Assembly (NCBI GenBank): GCA_037957365.1
Contig: JARHVA010004254.1
Coordinates: 330,001-394,000 of the forward strand
From: Torreya grandis
Taxonomy: Eukaryota; Streptophyta; Pinopsida; Cupressales; Taxaceae
Reading direction: 5' to 3'
DNA length: 64,000 nucleotides
In this document: one piece after another, positions 11,973-23,815 of the stretch
Layout of the letters: every line of letters starts with the position of its first letter
Numbering within the stretch: position 1 is the first letter of the stretch
Position numbers and translations under genes: made by a program
Notes under the pieces: model-generated
Databases searched by the model: none
Seen by the model: only the letters and a program-made list of their open reading frames with translations
Told to the model about the DNA's origin: nothing

Positions 11973-13362
11973 TTGTAAATATAATGAGTATCCATCATGT
12001 CCCAGGATGGGATTCCCATGTTATTTAGAGGTGAATCCCATACTCATCTATATATGTATAAGTTGTATATTAATATAGGGATCAACTAAAAATTGCTCAA
12101 AAGTGTTTTTAGATAATAACTAGGATTTCACCTACTTTTTCCTTCATCTCTCTAGACTATAAAGTTGGCCAAGATCGATTATTGTAATAATTCTTACTTT
12201 TTAATGACTATAATTCCTATTTTTTTCCAAGGGTTTATTCTATGTCTCAATTATCTTTCATCTCCATTTTTGAATGTTTATCAATGTTATATTAATTGAA
12301 TAAATAATTTGTTACTTTATGTATGTTATGGTTATGTTGTGTTTAACTTTTATAATTACTATGTGAGTTATCTCATTTCCATTTTTTAGTACTATTAATT
12401 TATGTGTTAATCTAAAAATTACCATAGGGAATTTATGTGTAGTTTACTATAAAATATTATTACTCATATTTAGTGAGGGCTCATATTTGAGGCATACTCC
12501 TTGTTTCCTTAGACTCTTCCCACCGTGTGTTCTTGGAGGTAGAACTTTAGTGAAAATCAGTCTAAAGTGGTATAATTATGGCAAGGTCACTTGGTTTGAT
12601 GACTAATACATTGAGTTCATTCTATAATTAGAGGATCCCTTTTCTACCTTACTCTCCCTTCCCTTTTGTGTTTGTTTTATAAGACTGAACTACCCTTTCC
12701 CCCTTGTCTTTATAAAAATAAAAACATAATAATTTAACTCCCATAATAATCTATGATAATTAGACCTATGTACATGAACTTCATATTGAACTTTCGATGG
12801 TAATAGTACATCTCTTGGAGACTATTCATGCAGACTCCATTTATGAAGTCAAATACTTATAGCCATGCCCTAGGTTGGTCCTAGATCAATCCTAAAATAA
12901 AGGTCAAATTTTTATAGTTGTCCCCATCTTCCCTTCTAGGGAATCGCCAATCTCATGGGTATTTCATGAAAATGAGGAGTTTGGAGTGAACAACAGACAT
13001 CAAGGGGGAAATCTCTCTCATTCAATGGGTTGAAAAGACATTCATATTATTAAGAATGTGAAACATACACCAAAAAAATCACCTAACCCTGATAACAAAG
13101 ATGAGTAACCCTCTATATTTTTTAATAGAAATAATAAAAATATTACTTCTATTCCCACTGAGATTTCATTTATATTTGAAATAGAAATCACAATTTTAGA
13201 TAGAAATTTGTAACTTAATTCAGTAATTTTAATAGTTTAAAGATGATAGTGATAGAAAATTTAGATATGAGGATCAAATACATTTAATTAAGAAAAATCA
13301 CTAAAAAAAAGTTTAAAAACACCTCTTTGTATTGATCTTCACGGAGTAGAATGATGCAAGAT
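11973..13362. other. noncoding DNA 3' of giant frame 1
   Basis: AT-rich text with no credible frame. The block at 12030-12080 ('catctatatatgtataag') could be a TATA region of a decayed LTR, but a second copy was not found. It ends at the left LTR of the element at 13363. Confidence 0.3.
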
Positions 13363-15471
13363 CATCACTACCCCCTTTAAAAATACTAGTCTGGTTTCAT
13401 GTTTTGAGTCTAAGAAGGTTGTTATGGTATTTAGGAATATATAGAAGTCCATTTGAGTTACTACATTGTTGACAAATTTGAATTGTAGCTTGGAAATAAT
13501 TTTCCCTCCAAATTTATAATTTTAATTTTCAAATCTCTATGAGTCTACAATCTTATCTAATGGAGTGTCAAGTTGTAAATTAGGCTTAATAAATGTGTCA
13601 ACACAATACTTAACTCATAGTTGAGTCATTTGGTAAGTTTGAGTTTGTTAGTGGTTAGGTGAAGAGACTCCCAACATACAAGTGTGAGTTACTAGAGAGT
13701 TACAAGGTAGTTATAGAAGCTTTTGACATAAATAGTGGTTTTTTGGGGTGAAGTGGGTCAGGTCATTCAAGATAGGAGAAGTGTGAATAGGAGAAGGGTA
13801 GAGAGGTTTTCAATAGCCAAAGGGATGAAACCTTACCTCATAAGTTTTGTTTTTACATGTTGATCAAGCATCTTAAATATGCAAGAATGAAGGACTTTTG
13901 AAAGTTTGTGTTGATCAAATACTTTGTTGGTAATGATCTTGTAAGTTACTCCATTTATTAGTTGAATGCATATGACTTTTTTACTCTACGATTGAAAAGG
14001 TGAGTTAGTGTAACTCTATTTCTAGACTGTATTTTGTATCAAGAAATATTGTGTGTTTATGGGAAAAGGAATGAATTTAAAGTGTGTAATAAGGGGAATG
14101 TAATATTGAATGGCTTTTGATACCTGACCTGGTAGTGGTGAGTTCTTAATATGATTTAACATGATCTGAATAGCCATTACAAATTGATCTTTATTGTATA
14201 GATGAGGTTTCAAATAGGATCCTACATATTTCCTTACTTATGGACTGTGACAAGTTTGTTTTATGATGAAGGATGATCTAAAAGGATTATGTGGAAGCTT
14301 GAAGAATGAGAAAAAAATTGTTTATACCTTTATTGAAGGCATTTTCCAAGTTTCCTATCTATTTCTAATCATACAATCATAAGTTTTATGAGGTTAATCA
14401 TGAGGATGTGTGTATTAAGTTGTTTTTGAACATGTTGGAAGTTTTTTGTGATAGAGATATAAAACCTTGTTGAAACCTATATTTGCCAACATAGTCAAAG
14501 CAAAAGTGTGTAGAGTGACTAACTATAGTAATATATAGGAAACTAATACTTGGAATAGGTCTGTTAGTTTTCCATAGACCTATATTAGACTTTAAAATCA
14601 TTTAGAAGTCTTTGGAAAACATTGGCTATGCCTAATTGCCTTCTTGGATTATTACAACCCTATGTCTGAGTGCACATTCAACATAAAGTAATGAGGAAAA
14701 CATGTGAAAAGGTGTAAAGAGAAGATGTTTTGCAGTGTATAAGGTGATTGGGAGTGGTGAATACCACAAACAAAAGTTATAGTGGCTTGAAATCCCTTAA
14801 ATTAATTACAAATATATTTTAATCCCTCTCGAGTAATTGTAAAGCATGTTAACCCTGTGTAAGGTTTTAGAAACATAAATCCTTATTGCAAGCATTTTAA
14901 ACATCAAAATACCCCAAAACTTTATAATTTAGTGCATGGCTATGTATATTAAATTATTATATATTTTTCAAGTCATTTTCATATGTATATACACATGTGG
15001 AGAATACTATGTTGAAATAAAGTCATATTACACCTAATAAGCCTAATCTGAGGCCTTCAAGTAGATACAAGGGTGTGTTAAAGGTTGAATCAAGGATTGA
15101 AATTTTGTGAATAGACATTTTGTGATAAAGGGTATCTGAAACACTAACTATTTTTTCATATCTCGATCGTACATTTTTGTACTAGGTGAATTTATTTAGA
15201 AAAAGGTTACTAACTATGTTTTAAGGTATGCCAAGTTAAGTTTGGTAGTGAGATGATGATTTGAGAAGTGTGTACATTAAATGAGGGGATATAAAAGGCT
15301 TTAATTAGTAACTTTATAGGTTCCCAACTTCATAAATTGGTCAAATGAATCTAAGAGTCATTGCATGAAGAATGAACCAAGGAACCATTGTCAAGAAAGT
15401 GAATGGTGAAACAAGACAAAGTGGGAGATAAATACAAGTGTGATTAAAGTGTTTGTCTAACCTATAAATCA
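13363..15471 (+). repeat. 5' LTR of the non-autonomous element
   Basis: The first of two direct repeats. Shared landmarks include 'tcatgttttgagtctaa', 'cttatctaatggagtgt', 'gagactcccaa' and 'ttaaatatgcaagaatgaag'. A TATA box at 15300-15307 leaves U3 at about 1.9 kb and R-U5 at about 170 bp. The right boundary is set by the terminal CA before the primer-binding site. Confidence 0.75.
15299..15310 (+). promoter_or_regulatory. LTR TATA box (gatataaaaggc)
   Basis: Conserved in the other LTR at 18231-18242 as 'ggttataaaagg', which supports a functional promoter in the ancestral LTR. Transcription would start shortly after and run into the interior. Confidence 0.55.
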
Positions 15472-15475
15472 TTTT

Positions 15476-15487
15476 TGGTATTAGAGT
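15476..15487 (+). promoter_or_regulatory. primer-binding site, tRNA-iMet type (tggtattagagt)
   Basis: It lies four bases after the left LTR and matches the plant initiator-tRNA primer site TGGTATCAGAGC with two changes. It fixes orientation and identifies the flanking repeats as LTRs rather than a segmental duplication. Confidence 0.7.
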
Positions 15488-15519
15488 GAGAAAGATTCAA
15501 TAGATAATATTTTCATGAT

Positions 15520-16260
15520 GAAAATATTTTAGGTAGTTGGTTAAGATAGATTGAAATCCAAGAGAGGCTTGAGGAGAGAGAAAGAGCTAAAGAAGTTCAT
15601 TGATCCAATGAGAAAACTTGGATGAGAGATGGAAAAAGGTGTAAAAGACTTGATTAGGGTGGGTCAAGGTGAAAAATAATTTCTTAATGTGGATCAAGGT
15701 GACATAGACTTGCTTAAGAGAGTACAGCTGCCCAATACAAAGAGCCAAATAATAATAGAAGTTAGAGGTAAGATACTTTCAGATGAACATATAAAAGGAT
15801 TGTTTACAAGTTTGTCAAAACATTTGTCATTAATTCAAATTAATGAGTATTTAGGCCACTTTATTTAGAAGGTGGATATGTTAAGAGCATTAGCCATGTA
15901 AAGGGAAATCATTGATCAAGTACAGTAGCAAGAAGAGGATAAATAAGTTATAGAGGTTGAGAGGTTTGAAAGAGAGAAGAGGACAAAAACAATAGTATTC
16001 CCACAAAAATAAAATCCAATCAAGCATAAACAAGAGAATGGATGCCAAGAAGATAAGCAAAAGAGTTTTTTCATTAAATTATGTGTTCCATGTGTAGGAT
16101 GGTTGCAAGACAAGAAACAAGTGTTGAAGATGATCAAGTTGAAGATCAAAATGTAAAAGGATGACCTCAAAGGAGAGATCAACAAAAAGAAGAAACAAGG
16201 AGGAGCCAACATAGGCAAGCAGTACAAAGGTCTATGTCTTACAAATAGACCTTGGGATCT
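15520..16260 (+). pseudogene. broken frame inside the non-autonomous element
   Basis: A single plus-strand frame can be read through most of the interior. It is highly charged (Lys, Glu, Arg), contains a stretch rich in Leu, Ser and Ile at about 15740-15870, then Q/E-rich helix and Lys-rich segments. Stops include TAG and TAA where Gln fits (about 15868, 15898, 15928). There is one weak C-V-P-C pair but no true zinc knuckle, and I recognise no retroviral enzyme. It could be a remnant of gag. Confidence 0.35.
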
Positions 16261-16367
16261 AGGATGATATTCTATTGTACGATAGGTGTTATAAATAACA
16301 TTAAAGATAAATCACTTATAACTTTTAGGGAAAGTTTCCATTTTATCCTTGGTAGTATGATAAAGAG

Positions 16368-18415
16368 TGTCACTACCTCCTTTGTAATTACTAGTCTAGT
16401 TTCATGTTTTGAGTCTAATAAGGTGTTGTGGTCTTTAGGAGTTCGTAGAAGTCCATTTGAGGTGCTACATTGTTGATAATTTTGAATTGTGGCTTAGAAA
16501 GGCTTTTCCTACAAAATTCATAATTTGAATTTTCAAATCTCTGAGTCTACAATCTTATCTAATGGAGTGTGAATTTGTAAGTTAGGCTTAATAAATGTGT
16601 CAACACACTACTTAACTCATAGGTGAGTCATTTGGTAAGTTTTGAGTTTGTTATTGGTTAGGTGAAGAGACTCCCAATGTACAAGTGGGAGTTACTAGGG
16701 AGCACAAGGTAGTTATAGAAGCTTTTGGCATAAATAGTGGTTTTTTGGGATGAAGTAGGTCAGGTTATTCATGATAGGAGAAGTGTGAATAGGATAATGG
16801 TAGAGAGGTTTTGAATATCCAAGGGATGAAACTCTACCTCACAAGTTATATTTGTACATGTTTATCAAGCATCTTAAATATGCAAGAATGAAGGACTTTA
16901 AAAATTTTGTGTTGATCAAATACTCTTTTGGTAATGATCTTGTAAGTTACTCCATTTCTTAGATGCATGCATATGACTTGTTTTCTCTATGATTGAAAAG
17001 GTGAGTTAGTGTAACTTTGTTTCTAGACTATATTTTGAATCAAGAAATCTTGTGTGTTTATGGGATAAGGAATGAATTTAAAGTGTGTAATAATGGGAAT
17101 CCAATACTGAGTGGATTTTAATACCTAACTTGGTAGTGGTAAGTTCTTAAGATGATTTAACATGATTTGAATACCTGTTACAAATTGATCTTTATTGTAT
17201 AGATGAGGTTTCAAACAGAATCCTACATATTTCCTTACTTATGGACTATGTCAAGTTTGTTTTATGCTGAAGGATGATCTAAAAGGATTGTGTGGAAGTT
17301 TGAATAATGAGATAAAAGTTTTTTATACCTTTATTTAAGGCATTTTCCAAGTTTCCTATCTATTTCTAATCAGATAATCATCAATTTCTTGTGATAGAGA
17401 TATAAAACCCTGTTGAAACATGTATTTGCCAACACAATAGAAGAAAAAGTATGTAGAGTGACTAACTATAGTACTATATAGGAAAATAATGATTAGAATA
17501 GGTATGTTGGTTTGCCACAGACCTATATTAGACTTTAAAATCATTTAAAACTCTTTAAAAAATATTGTCTATGCCTAATTGCCTTCTCAAATTATTGTAA
17601 CCTTATGTCTAAGTGCATAGTCAACGCAAAGTAATGAGGAAAACATGTGTAGAGGTGTAAGGAGAAGGTTTTTTTAAATGTATAAGGTTAGTGGGAGTGG
17701 TGAACACCACAAAAAAAAATTATAATTTCTTGAAATCCCTTAAAGCAATTACAAATAGATTTTAATCCCTTTTAGGGAGTTGTAAATCCTGCTAACCCTA
17801 TGTTAGGGTTTATAAACATAAATCCTTATTTAAAGCATTCAAACCATCATAATACCCAAAAAAAAATGTTATTTAGTGCATGTATATATTCTAAAATATT
17901 ATATATTTTTGAAGGTATTTTCATGCGTATATACACATGTGGATAATACTGTGTTGAAATAGGGTCATATTAGACCTAATAAGCCTAACTTGAGGCCTCT
18001 ACGTGGATGTACAAGAGTGGGTTAAAGGTTGAATCAAGGGTTTAAATTTTGTGAATAGATATTTTGTGATAAAGAGTATCTAAAACACTAATTATTTTTT
18101 CATATCTCAATCGTACATTTTTTTACAAGGTGAATTTGCTTAGAAAAAGGCTACTAATTATGTTTTAAGGTATGTAGAGTTAGGTTTGGTAGTGAGTTGA
18201 TGCTTTGAGAACTATGTACATTGAATTATGGGTTATAAAAGGTTTTAATGAGCATATTTATAGGTTTCCAACTTCATAAACTGATCAAATGAATCTAAGA
18301 GCCATTGCATGAAGAATGAACAAAGGATCCATTATCAAGAAAGTTATTGGTGAAACAAGACAAAGTGGGAGATAAAGACAAGTGTGAGTAAAATGTTTGT
18401 GTAACCTCTGTATCA
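16368..18415 (+). repeat. 3' LTR of the non-autonomous element
   Basis: The second copy of the direct repeat, starting TGTCACTACC right after a purine-rich 'gataaagag' that could be the polypurine tract and ending 'ctctgtatca'. Its TATA box lies at 18234-18240. It is shorter than the left copy through small deletions, for example near 17380 and 17690. Confidence 0.75.
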
Positions 18416-18789
18416 TATAATATCCAATATCCATTTATAAATATTTTTAAAAAATATTTCTATCCATAACCCTGTTATGAGGGCTCAACTTTTATTTATA
18501 ATCCAAAATAGGTGGTTATGGTGCAAAACCAACTTTTTGGCCTTTTTACAGAGTTGCAAAAACATCAATTAGAAATTATAACTTAAAAGGCTGAAAAAGT
18601 GTTTTTATTTTTTGAAACCTATTGAAAAAGTGTTTTGGTGTTTTTACACTACTTGCAAAGGTACATCATCAATTTGCATAACTTGAAAATTAAATTTGGA
18701 AAAATTACAAAAGACACAATTTCCAAAAGTTATAATATACATTTGCAAGGGGAAATACAATGTGATAATACAAGTTAGGTGAAAAAATA
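18416..18789. other. noncoding DNA between element and giant-frame tail
   Basis: A/T-rich text with 'gcataacttgaaaa' and 'ttgcaaaggtaca' words. Similar wording occurs at 29200-29400, which hints that both belong to one older element family. No frame was seen. Confidence 0.3.
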
Positions 18790-19005
18790 AATATGAGAAG
18801 AAAACATTGGAATGTTGAGAACAACTTTAATCTTTTTGATGCTTTGTTGAAAATTTTTTCTCTTTCATAAAGTTGTCAAATCTTTGGAGAAACGCCCTTA
18901 TCAATCTTCATCTAGACCCTATTAAACAATTCAACTCTCTCATCTCTAAAACCTGTTTTGGAGTCTATTTATTGTCAAGTCAAGATTATTTTCATTGACT
19001 TGGTA
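18790..19005 (-). pseudogene. giant reading frame relic 2, C-terminal piece beyond the Reina insertion
   Basis: Read on the minus strand, about 18880-18960 gives E-R-V-E-L-F-N-R-V, a stop, then I-D-K-G-V-S-P-K-I. This resembles relic 1 at about 11300-11380, which gives E-R-I-V-E-I-Y-R-K and, further on, I-N-K-G-M-F-P-K-L. At DNA level 'gattgataagggcgtttctccaaag' parallels 'gattaataagggcatgttcccaaag'. The piece joins the minus-strand frame at 24532 once the Reina element and one target duplication are removed. The match is short, so the confidence is moderate. Confidence 0.4.
19001..19005. repeat. target-site duplication TGGTA, left
   Basis: It is identical to the five bases at 24527-24531 on the other side of the element and marks the integration event exactly. 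Confidence 0.85.
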
Positions 19006-19330
19006 TGTAATGAAATTACTTCAACAATAAATTAGAATATCAGAAATAGATCCAAATATGATTGTAATATATCTAAATATATGATAATAGACAAGCCACT
19101 TCGAGGGGGCAACCTCCACAAGCTTCAATAAGAACATAATTCACAATATGATGATAAATAATTACCCACTACCTCCTATATATAGTCTATCTAAGCCATG
19201 GTTACTCCATAGGCTGACCTACTAATCAAAATAAAGCATAGATAAATGTAATATAACATCAAAGAGGGATAAGTAAGCCACAAGTCGGCTAATACTATCC
19301 TTATACATGTGATAGGTTAGGGGCGTAGCA
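19006..19330 (-). repeat. 3' LTR of the Reina-like element
   Basis: 325 bp, beginning tgtaatgaaa and ending gggcgtagca on the plus strand. On the minus strand it starts TGCTACGCCCC. A TATA-like 'ctatatatag' lies at 19176-19185. The last codons of the polyprotein read into this LTR, with a TAA at 19317-19319. Confidence 0.92.
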
Positions 19331-19346
19331 TGCCCTTCCCCTTCAA
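19331..19346 (-). promoter_or_regulatory. polypurine tract
   Basis: On the minus strand the bases before the 3' LTR read GAAGGGGAAGGGCA. This is the RNase H-resistant primer for plus-strand DNA synthesis. It is also coding (K-G-K-G). Confidence 0.8.
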
Positions 19347-19364
19347 ACCAACATTTTCCTCAAT

Positions 19365-19520
19365 GTTGAACAACTCTGGATGTTGTTGTAGAATATCTTC
19401 ACCTTCCCAAGTTGCATCTTCACTGCTCTAGTTTTTCCACTTGATCAAATATTCCCTAATCTCTCTAGTTCTCAACCTCTTAGTACATGTTTGGAGGATA
19501 TTCTCTAGTTCCAAAATGAC
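19365..19520 (-). pseudogene. chromodomain of the Reina-like polyprotein
   Basis: The frame reads V-I-L-E-L-E-N-I-L-Q-T, R-T-R-E-I-R-E-Y-L-I-K-W-K-N and A-T-W-E-G-E-D-I-L-Q-Q-H-P-E-L, a typical chromodomain with the Y-L-I-K-W and A-T-W-E signatures. One stop replaces a Gln after W-K-N. In chromoviruses this domain binds modified histone tails and directs integration to heterochromatin. It is separated from integrase by two stops near 19525. Confidence 0.85.
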
Positions 19521-20660
19521 TCATCCTTATTCATCTAGTTCTGGGAGCTCTGTCTGGACTGAAACTTTCTGTTTAATGACCTTCTTCAAATAGGAAACAT
19601 GAAATAATGGGTGTATATGAGATGAATGAGGTAACTCGAGCTTGTAAGCCACACTTCCAATTTTTTGTAGAACCTGATAAGGGCCATAATACTTAGGAGC
19701 AAGTTCATTGTCTTTTTTTTGTTTCTTTAAGGACATATGCTTGTAAGGCTGCAAATGAACAAATACCCAGTCACCCACCTCAAAATTTTGCTCACTACGG
19801 TGTTAATCTGCTTATTGCTTCATCCTATTTTGTGCCAAGGCTAAATTCTCTCTCAAACTAGCCAAAACCTCTTGTTGATGTTGAATGTTCTCTTCCACAT
19901 CTCAAACCTTGGTGTGCACCTTTAATGAAGAACTAATGGAAGGTGGATGGTAACCATATAGTGCTAGAAATGGAGACTTTTTAGAAGAGGTATGGAAAGA
20001 TGTGTTATACCACCATTATACAAGTGGTATCCATTTAACCCAATGTTCTTGTTTATCTGATACAAAACAATAGAGATACCCCTCTAAACATTTGTTAACC
20101 ACTTCAGTTTGTCCATTAGATTAGGGGTGGTAAGATGAGCTATGAGCTAGCTGAGTACCCAAACAAGAAAATAGTTCAGTCTAGAAATTACTAGTGAAAA
20201 TAGGATCACGATCACTTACAATTATTTTTGGGGTTCCATGTAATTTGAGAAATGCTTCCATAAAAATAGCTGCTACTGTACTTGCTAAAAATGGGTGTGA
20301 GAGAGCACAAAAATGGGCATATTTTGTAAGCCTATCCACAATGACCAAGATAACATTCTTACCTTTAGAACAAGGCAACCCAGTGATGAAATCCATGGAA
20401 ACCTCCTCCCACCTTTGACTAGGAATTGCTAATGGTTGTAACAGACCTGGGGTCTTAACTATTTCACCTTTATTCTGTTGGCATATCAAGCATTCTTCCA
20501 CAAACTTTTGTACATCTCCCTTGAGTCCTTCCCAAAATAATTCTTTCTTAATTCTATGATAAGTTTTCAAGAACCCTGAGTGTCCCCTAATTGGAGATGC
20601 ATGTAACTTTGTAAGAATCTTATGCTTAAGCTCTAAATTTTTGCACAAGTATAACCTACC
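19521..20660 (-). pseudogene. integrase of the Reina-like element
   Basis: The N-terminal zinc domain is readable at about 20460-20610 (H-S-G-F-L-K-T-Y-H and C-L-I-C). The core has M-D-F-I-T-G-L-P near 20390 and V-S-D-R-D-P-I-F near 20200, and the catalytic Glu in N-G-Q-T-E-V-V at 20103-20105. The C-terminal part has Y-Y-G-P-Y-Q-V and H-P-L-F-H-V-S-Y-L. A stop at about 20180 falls where Trp is expected (tag for tgg), and others replace Gln. All catalytic residues are present, so loss of function is due to stops only. Confidence 0.9.
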
Positions 20661-20927
20661 CTTATACCATAGGACATTACCTTTCCTTTCAAATTCGTCA
20701 AAGAATAAATTACCTTGCTAGAGATTCTAAATCAGAACCTATGTATCATTGTCTTGCTCCCATTCTAACCTAGCTTCATCCACCCAATCGTCTTGCAACA
20801 TGGACATTACAAAAATTAATGCTTTTGTGGATGCATCCCATTTGGATAGTGCATCTGCTACTACATTATCTTTACCTTTCTTGTAGATGATTTCAAAATC
20901 ATAACCCAACATTTTGGTTACCCATTT
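20661..20927 (-). pseudogene. RNase H-integrase linker
   Basis: Degenerate continuation of the polyprotein frame between RNase H and the integrase zinc domain. The reading K-V-L-W-Y-K-G-R-L-Y-L is visible just upstream of the integrase start, with stops elsewhere. Confidence 0.6.
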
Positions 20928-21503
20928 TTAATGTTCCTCAGATGATAATCTTTGCTCCAAAAAGTATTTGAGACTATCATGATCCGTTTTCACCTTAAAG
21001 TGTCTACCCATCAGATAAGGCCTCCATTGTTTAACTGCATGAAGAATAGCCGTCATTTCTTTCTCATAAATAGGTTTTTGTAAATTCTTACCTTTGAATT
21101 GATGACTTTCAAATGTAATGGGTCTTCCTTCCTGTATTAGTATTGTCCCCGATCTAGACCCAGAAGCATCACATTCAACAGTGAATGTCTGTGAGAAGTT
21201 TGGAGTAGCCAAAACTAGAGTGGTGCACATAGTTACTTTTAGTTTCTCAAATGATTTGGTGGTATGATCATTACAATGGAAAGCATCCTTCTTTAGCAAT
21301 GCAGTGAGTGGAGCTGCTATGCTACCATAACCTTTCATAAATCTTCTATAGTAACCTATTAGTCTAAGGAACCCTCGAAGGTTTTTGAGAGTTTTTGGCA
21401 TGGGCCATTCCATTATCGCTTTGATCTTTTGGGGATCAACTTTGACACCTTCATGGGAAACAATGTGACAAGGTACTCTACCTCCTATACTCCAAAAGCA
21501 CAT
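20928..21503 (-). pseudogene. RT thumb/connection and RNase H of the Reina-like element
   Basis: The frame reads V-D-P-Q-K-I-K-A-I, L-R-G-F-L-R-L-I-G-Y-Y-R-R-F (RT connection), then the RNase H core F-T-V-E-C-D-A-S-G, Y-E-K-E-M and K-T-D-H-D-S-L-K-Y-F-L. The acidic residues D, E and D of RNase H are retained. A frameshift separates it from the RT segment upstream. Confidence 0.9.
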
Positions 21504-22135
21504 TTAGATGGCTTCACATAAATTTGGTGCTTCTCCAAAACTATCAACACCTGTTTTACATGTTGCAGATGTGCTTCCCATGTCTAACTATAAATCAATA
21601 TGTCATCAAAGAAAACTAGCACAAACTTCCTTAAAAAAGGCCTAAAAATAGTGTTCATCAAGCTCTGAAAAGTAGATGGTGCATTTTTAAGACTAAAGGA
21701 CATTACCAAAAACTCATAATGGCCCTCATGTGTTCTAAAAGTAGTTTTATGAACATCTTCATCCTTGATTCTAATTTGATGGTACCCGGAGCGAAGATCC
21801 AATTTTGTGAAATAATTAGCATCATGCAACTCATCAAGTAAATCATCAATTACTGGAATAGGAAACTTATCTTTGATGGTGTACTTGTTGAGTTCCCTAT
21901 AATTTGGGCACATCCTCCATGTGTCATCCTTCTTTTGCACCATGACCACTAGTGATGAATATGCACTTTGGCTATGCTTGATGATCCCTACCTCCAGCAT
22001 CTCATGGACCATCTTTTCAATTTCACTCTTTTGTGCATATGGATATCTATATGGTCTGATATTTGGTGGTTGACTACCTAGAATTAGTTGAATGGCATGA
22101 TCATGTTCTCTTTTTGGTGGTAGTCCTTTTGGCAT
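21504..22135 (-). pseudogene. reverse transcriptase of the Reina-like element
   Basis: The open segment shows [26 protein letters not shown], the Y-R-E-L-N motif, [13 protein letters not shown] and the catalytic box F-F-D-D-I-L-I-Y-S near 21590. All RT motifs 1-5 are present. The first stop after the box is TAG before T-W-E. The enzyme copies element RNA to DNA in the particle. Confidence 0.92.
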
Positions 22136-22640
22136 GGCCCCAAATATAGATGAGTGGTCCTCAAGAATTATCTATAGATCAGGATGTGTAGAAGCTTGTG
22201 TGGATTGAACTTCTATGGAGCATAATCATGCAATAATTCCCTCTGCCCCCTTTTTAAGCATCTTGGTCATCTGATGTGAACTAATCAATTGTGGAGATTT
22301 TGCATGTAATCCATGTAGTTCAATTTTCTTACCTTTAGAATGAAAGCACATGAATAGTTCTTGGAAGTTCATCTCAATGGTACCTAAGGTTGTGAGCCAT
22401 TGGACTCCCAAAACAATGTTTATGTTACCCATGGGAATAGTAAACATAGGAGAGTCAAGATTGTACCCACCCATAGTAAGCTTAATACTATGGCATTTGC
22501 CTGAACAATTAATTATGCCACCATCTGCAATCATGACCTAAAATTTTGGTGCTGGGTAGATGAAATAGTTCAATCGAGTGGCCAAATTATGGTTTATAAA
22601 GTTATGTGTGCTCCCTGAATCAATCAACACTGTCACCTTC
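22136..22640 (-). pseudogene. aspartic protease of the Reina-like element
   Basis: The catalytic motif V-L-I-D-S-G-S-T-H-N-F-I is at 22596-22630. It is followed by V-M-I-A-D-G-G and, in the open segment 22226-22534, V-L-G-V-Q-W-L-T-T-L-G, a conserved protease C-terminal signature in plant chromoviruses. Stops lie on each side (TAG at about 22540, TGA at about 22226). Confidence 0.88.
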
Positions 22641-23815
22641 TATTTCTTGAGGAAACCCACCACCTTAAGAGTTTGTGGAATGCTAATACCTGCAAGTGCA
22701 TGACAAGAGATTGTAGGTTGGGAATCTTCAGGTACCTCTTCTATATCTTCCTAATCATCATTGGAGGCATCACATGCTTCTTCATCTTTGTTTGGTCCCT
22801 CAATGTAGAATAACTTCTTCTCAGCACATCTATGTCCTTTACTCCACTTGTTGTCACAACCGAAACATAATCCTTTTACACACTTCTCTTCAATTTGTTG
22901 AGGGGTCAATCTAGTAGGTGGAGGAAATGTTTGTGATGATATGCTACGATCTTTGAAGTGAGTGAATGGCTGCTTCTTGTTGGCTATGAATTTTTCCTCA
23001 GCTCTACATGCCATGATAATAGAATCAGAAATCTTAAGTGGATTAAACATGTATACCTCATGTTGAATGTGGTCCTTGAGTCCACCCAAGAATAAGTCAT
23101 TCAAGTTTGCTTTAGAAATTGTCTCCACACATAAGGATAGGTTTTGAAAATGATGAATATAATCCTTGACAAAGCTAGTTTGTCACAATTTTGCCAGTTG
23201 GCTAAAGTAATTCTCTATCACACTATTTCCATAGTTTAATTGCAGCTATAATGTAAAAACTGACCAGGTGACATTGAGAATCATCTTTTTATTTTGAGCA
23301 CACAACCATCGATACCAAATGAATTGATCAGGTTCAAGATATAAGGATGCCATGGTAACCTTTTTTCCACTTGGAATATGATATAGGTCAAAACAATTCT
23401 CCATTTGGTTGATCCAATTGAGTGGATCTTTTCCATCAAATTTGTGCATAGCCACCTTTGGTAATAGGTTCCTCTATGGCCATGGAGTTAGATTTGAAGT
23501 AGACTGGTTAGGAAAACCACCCTGGTGGGGTTGTGCAATAGACTTACCTTGATGATTTGACTAATTAATTTTCAAAGCTATCATGATATCTCCCAAACTA
23601 TCTTGTATGGATTGCATATTAGATTGTATGCCTTGCACCTCACTCTGAATGCCTTACACACTATAGTCAAGCTGGCTCACTTTGTGATCTATGTTAGAAA
23701 ACCTTGGTACAAAGGGTCTAGTACATCCCCCTTCTGAATCCATCTCTACCTTGTTAGGATTTTTACCTGGAGTTTCAACACCCTTTCCTCGGCCCTGAGT
23801 TTGTGGACCTGCCAT
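22641..23815 (-). pseudogene. gag of the Reina-like element
   Basis: The start is ATG at 23815 (M-A-G-P-Q-T-Q-G-R-G). The capsid part includes K-F-D-G-K-D-P-L-N-W-I near 23440 and L-F-L-G-G-L near 23090. A non-canonical knuckle C-F-G-C...G-H-R-C lies at about 22825-22867, a form typical of chromoviruses. In-frame stops at GTG-TAA-GGC, AAT-TAG-TCA and others fit lost Gln codons, and one TGA fits a lost Arg CGA. Confidence 0.88.

Larger units (their letters stand above)
13363..18415 (+). mobile_element. non-autonomous LTR retrotransposon with 2.1-kb LTRs (LARD-like)
   Basis: Two colinear direct repeats of about 2.1 and 2.05 kb flank an 896-bp interior. The right copy begins TGTCACTACC and both copies end in ..TCA. 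A primer-binding site follows the left copy, and each copy has a TATA box near its 3' end, so the element is plus-oriented. The interior has no protease, RT or integrase and only a broken frame of unknown type. The LTRs differ by roughly 10% by eye, with indels, older than the Reina pair at 19006. No target duplication was recognised, and the left terminus has lost its TG (CATCACTACC). It would depend on another element for replication enzymes. It abuts the tail of giant frame 2 on its right. Confidence 0.75.

Noticed and set aside
11973..13362. 3' LTR of the giant-frame 1 element
   Set aside because: A weak TATA-like region is present, but no second copy, TG..CA ends or target duplication could be found.
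20194..20418. Plus-strand frame of 74 codons across the Reina integrase
   Set aside because: Antisense to a clear integrase domain.
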